This document shows, in pieces, positions 61,573 to 64,000 of a DNA stretch of 64,000 nt. The DNA lies in NCBI RefSeq assembly GCF_024323335.1, contig NC_066582.1, positions 91,074,944 through 91,138,943 on the forward strand. The letters are read 5' to 3'. Below the pieces are notes generated by a model. The model saw only the letters and a program-made list of their open reading frames with translations, was not told where the DNA came from and did not search any database. Numbering within the stretch: the first letter of the stretch is position 1; each line of letters opens with the position of its first letter. Position numbers and translations under genes: made by a program. The DNA is from Lathyrus oleraceus (Eukaryota > Streptophyta > Magnoliopsida > Fabales > Fabaceae).

Positions 61573-63097
61573 TGTAGCGGGGTATTCGTTACAATTAGAG
61601 ATATTGACTAAATCCAAGGTAAACCATATAAGTCGAGTCGCCACCGCACTTCTAATGGAAAATAGAAGTGGAATGGAATCTGATATGTGATGAAGCTTTG
61701 CCTCCTTGCCACTAAATTCCAATGTTCCTTTAGGGTTAGGGTTTCAGCTTCTTATATAGGGTGGATTAGGTGTTCTCATGGGCTTTTTAATAAGTGATTT
61801 ATCCATAAGAATAAAAGTGTGAAGTGAGGTGTAAAATGTTGTTATTTTGGGCCAAACTTAAGTGAATGGATGTCCAATGCATGGCCAAAAGAGGTAAAAA
61901 ACGTGACCGGTCTGTGCAACATGCTTAGAAAACCTGATTAGGCCAGCCAGGCCAAAAATCTGCCTAGAAAATCAAGTCATGGTGCCCACTTTAAATGAAT
62001 GTATCTCTCAAACCATGGATCCAAATGAGATGATTCCAAAAGGATGTGAAAGAGGACATGGAAAGGTATAATTGTTGTGAAGAAATTATTTATAAATAAT
62101 TCCTTGAAGTGCAAGAAAACTGGCCAAGAAGTCTTGACAAATTTTCAAGATTTTGGACTTAAAAATGTCTCACTTTGACTAAGTATAACTTTCTCAATTC
62201 TAATCCAACTGGAGAAAACTTTATATCTCTAAAAAGCTTGGAAGAAGAGGAACAACTTTCATGTTGGAGAAATTTTTCAAATGGAGCTTTTATCTTGATG
62301 AAAAATGGGCTTAAAGTGAGTGCAACGATCATGAAAACTTGCCCTAAATGGAAAGTCAACCATTTCCAAATTAAGTAACGTTTCCAATTTCAGATTAAAT
62401 GATGAATCCATGATCCAACCTTGATCAAATTTCATATGTAGGATCCCCTAGGCATGGATTTTGAGATTCCACTCTCAAAATGTCAAGAGTTGACTTTTCT
62501 GGCCCCACAGTTGACTTTTCCCAAACTGTCTGATTCCCGATTGCATTGATCAATTGAAGCACCTCTAGCTCAAATAAAGAGCTGATTTTTTGTATGTAGA
62601 CCCTTGTGGACATATGGAGGGCCATGGAAAAGAGTTTCATCCAAAGAATTAGAAATAAACTGATTTTATACCAAACCCTAGTTTTAGGGCAAAATGATCA
62701 GGAACTTATTGCACTGATTGCCAATGGATCTTTCTGAGATAATTGTGAATCTTCCTAGGCCAAACATTTCGTATTGCAGGTAGCCATGAAACCCTAATTT
62801 CTGATTAAATCTAGATGAACACTCTGATAGCTTTGAATCCTTCACTGATGAACTGAGGACCATAATAGGATACTTGGACCCCCCTGAGACCCTTGAGACT
62901 TGTATACTTAGAAAATTAAGTCGAATTCTCAATCTTTCTTTGTGTGGGCTCCTTCTGTTAAGGAGTGATCGATCAAAACCTGATCTCCATGTCACTAATG
63001 CAGTATGCAATGAGTATGACCTAATATGATGCTAATGAAGTGTAAAACATAATCCCATGCTTCCAGGAAAATGAAGGGTAAATTTTGGGGTATTACA
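61573..63097 (-). mobile_element. Short solo LTR (1525 bp) inserted in Ogre A LTR
   Basis: Starts TGTAGCGGGGTATTCG, ends GGGGTATTACA, flanked by GTGGG at 61568-61572 and 63098-63102. The empty site is at about 1597-1601 in the left LTR (CCACGTGGGGACGG). Its first 80 bp match the Ogre LTR edge, while the rest is unrelated. In minus sense it starts TGTAATACCCC. A TATA-like CTATATAAG lies at 61751-61759 on the minus strand. Probably an LTR of a related but distinct, perhaps non-autonomous, family. Confidence 0.88.
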
Positions 63098-63670
63098 GTG
63101 GGGACGGTGATGGAAACCACTGTCTTCTCCGGCGAGCAAACAGAAACTGGCCACCAGTTGCAGGTTTTGCAACCTCAACCAAATTGCATGATCTTTATAC
63201 CAAATTAAAGCTGGGGTGATGTACATCACCCTTGTAACCTTGGATTTCTCTCAAGATCCCTATGGAAGGAGAAATCTGAGATGGAAAATCCAGGTGTTCA
63301 ATCTGAAATGCATCAATTCATTAAATTAAAGCTACCATTAGCTTGCCTCTCACACGAGGACTTCAGAGAACCAAACAAACACAAGCAAAGCACAATATAT
63401 GATGGGATTCAAATCACAATAGTTGAGATGTAAACCTTTGAAGTGCAGCTTTGATGAGCATGATCCAACCAAACTCTTGCTTGCAGCTTGATCTTGAGGT
63501 ATGGTATGAGTGCAAGGCTAAGGAATAAGTGTTGAAGATCAACTGATTTTGTTGTATTTCAAACTTGAAAAGAGAAATGAAAATTCAAAATTCCTTTGGT
63601 GAGAGGTTGGGAATGGATTTCAGCAGGGCTTTTGGCGCCTTCAGGTTGACAATTGAATGAAGCAAGGTTC

Positions 63671-63680
63671 CTATTTATAG
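63671..63680 (-). promoter_or_regulatory. Putative TATA box of Ogre A 5' LTR
   Basis: CTATAAATAG on the minus strand, same context as 2170-2179. Confidence 0.6.
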
Positions 63681-64000
63681 CTGAAAATGCAAGGCAAGGT
63701 GAATGGAATCTGTGTGCATGATCATTGGGTCCTCCATGCATGGGCCTGTACAGGTGCATGTAAAGCCCAAAAACAACTGGAAAAACAAGCTGAAGTCACT
63801 TGGAGTTGAAATGGACGTGCATTCTGAGCTGCATTGGCTTGTACATCAAGTTACAAAGTGAAATGCATAATTGATCACATATGTTCCCCTATTCGAAAGT
63901 CCCATATGGAAAATCCATACATAGGCATGTGAGTAATGGTTGGAAAGGTATTGACATAAGGAACAAAAGCTATGTTGAACAAAAATCCATTTGGTATTTG

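Larger units (their letters stand above)
1..64000 (-). mobile_element. Ogre A: oldest, minus-strand Ty3/gypsy (Tat/Ogre) element, interrupted by X and all later insertions
   Basis: Host element of the whole window. Its own sequence is 1-3469 plus 50892-64000. Reading the minus strand from the right: 5' LTR (from beyond 64000 to about 59425), ORF1, gag-pro, an intron, pol, then at the left the end of integrase and the 3' LTR, which runs off the window at 1. Two large deletions are visible against the better-preserved Ogre B. At about 2993-2999 LTR sequence is fused directly to integrase, which removes the LTR edge, the polypurine tract and the 3' UTR. At about 59424 the leader is fused into the LTR, which removes the primer binding site and roughly 640 bp of LTR. 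Many stops and frameshifts make it inert. Lineage comes from protein motifs and gene order. Confidence 0.85.
59425..64000 (-). repeat. Ogre A 5' LTR (truncated at one end, runs off the window at the other)
   Basis: Collinear with 1-2992 from about 59958 on. Begins inside the LTR (equivalent of about 17810 in Ogre B). Interrupted by a solo LTR at 61573-63097. Confidence 0.85.

Noticed and set aside
1..64000. CRISPR arrays, bacterial operons, rRNA or tRNA genes
   Set aside because: None seen; spliced exons, LTRs and CACTA ends are eukaryotic and all repeats belong to transposable elements.

Overview
This window is repetitive plant nuclear DNA with no ordinary host gene that I can recognise. 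Everything readable belongs to nested transposable elements. Long-LTR Ty3/gypsy elements of the Ogre (Tat) lineage dominate: LTRs of about 5 kb, an extra ORF ahead of gag, an intron between protease and reverse transcriptase, and a second archaeal-type RNase H. With the AT-rich LTRs this suggests a large legume genome of the Vicieae type (pea, vetch, lentil or Lathyrus). The organism is inferred, not proved.

Nesting, oldest to youngest, read from target-site duplications (TSDs) and empty-site copies. (A) An Ogre on the minus strand fills 1-3469 and 50892-64000. Its LTRs run off or are truncated at both ends, and it carries many stops, frameshifts and deletions. (X) A plus-strand Tat-type element with 0.97-kb LTRs (3470-4439 and 49916-50886, TSD CACAC) sits in A's integrase. 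It has gag-pol on the plus strand (6911-13242) and, in the opposite direction, a plant-mobile-domain (PMD) gene whose 5' end is at 49450 and whose remainder is at 17170 down to about 13430. A 2.27-kb second copy of A's pol (4445-6718) lies wrongly between X's left LTR and its primer binding site. (B) A second, much better preserved minus-strand Ogre (17171-49202, imperfect TSD CACAG/CACAA) split X's antisense PMD gene. (Youngest) A CACTA transposon (18498-23862, TSD TCA) lies in B's 3' LTR and carries a multi-exon Ulp1-like protease gene. A plus-strand solo Ogre LTR (27717-33160, TSD GGCAC) lies between B's pol and its 3' LTR. A 1.5-kb solo LTR (61573-63097, TSD GTGGG) lies in A's right LTR.

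No element is intact. X has lost catalytic residues in PR, RT and INT. B is nearly coding-competent, but its 5' LTR has lost its TATA region through a deletion with a templated filler. A has lost its primer binding site.

Most interesting signals: consecutive hairpins with compensatory stem changes and GAAA tetraloops just downstream of B's pol; a cluster of nine ACGT cores with a TATA box in front of X's antisense PMD gene; the filler duplication in X; the Ulp1-carrying CACTA with a triplicated region containing an 84-bp exon; and the CACTA's arrays of long subterminal palindromes.
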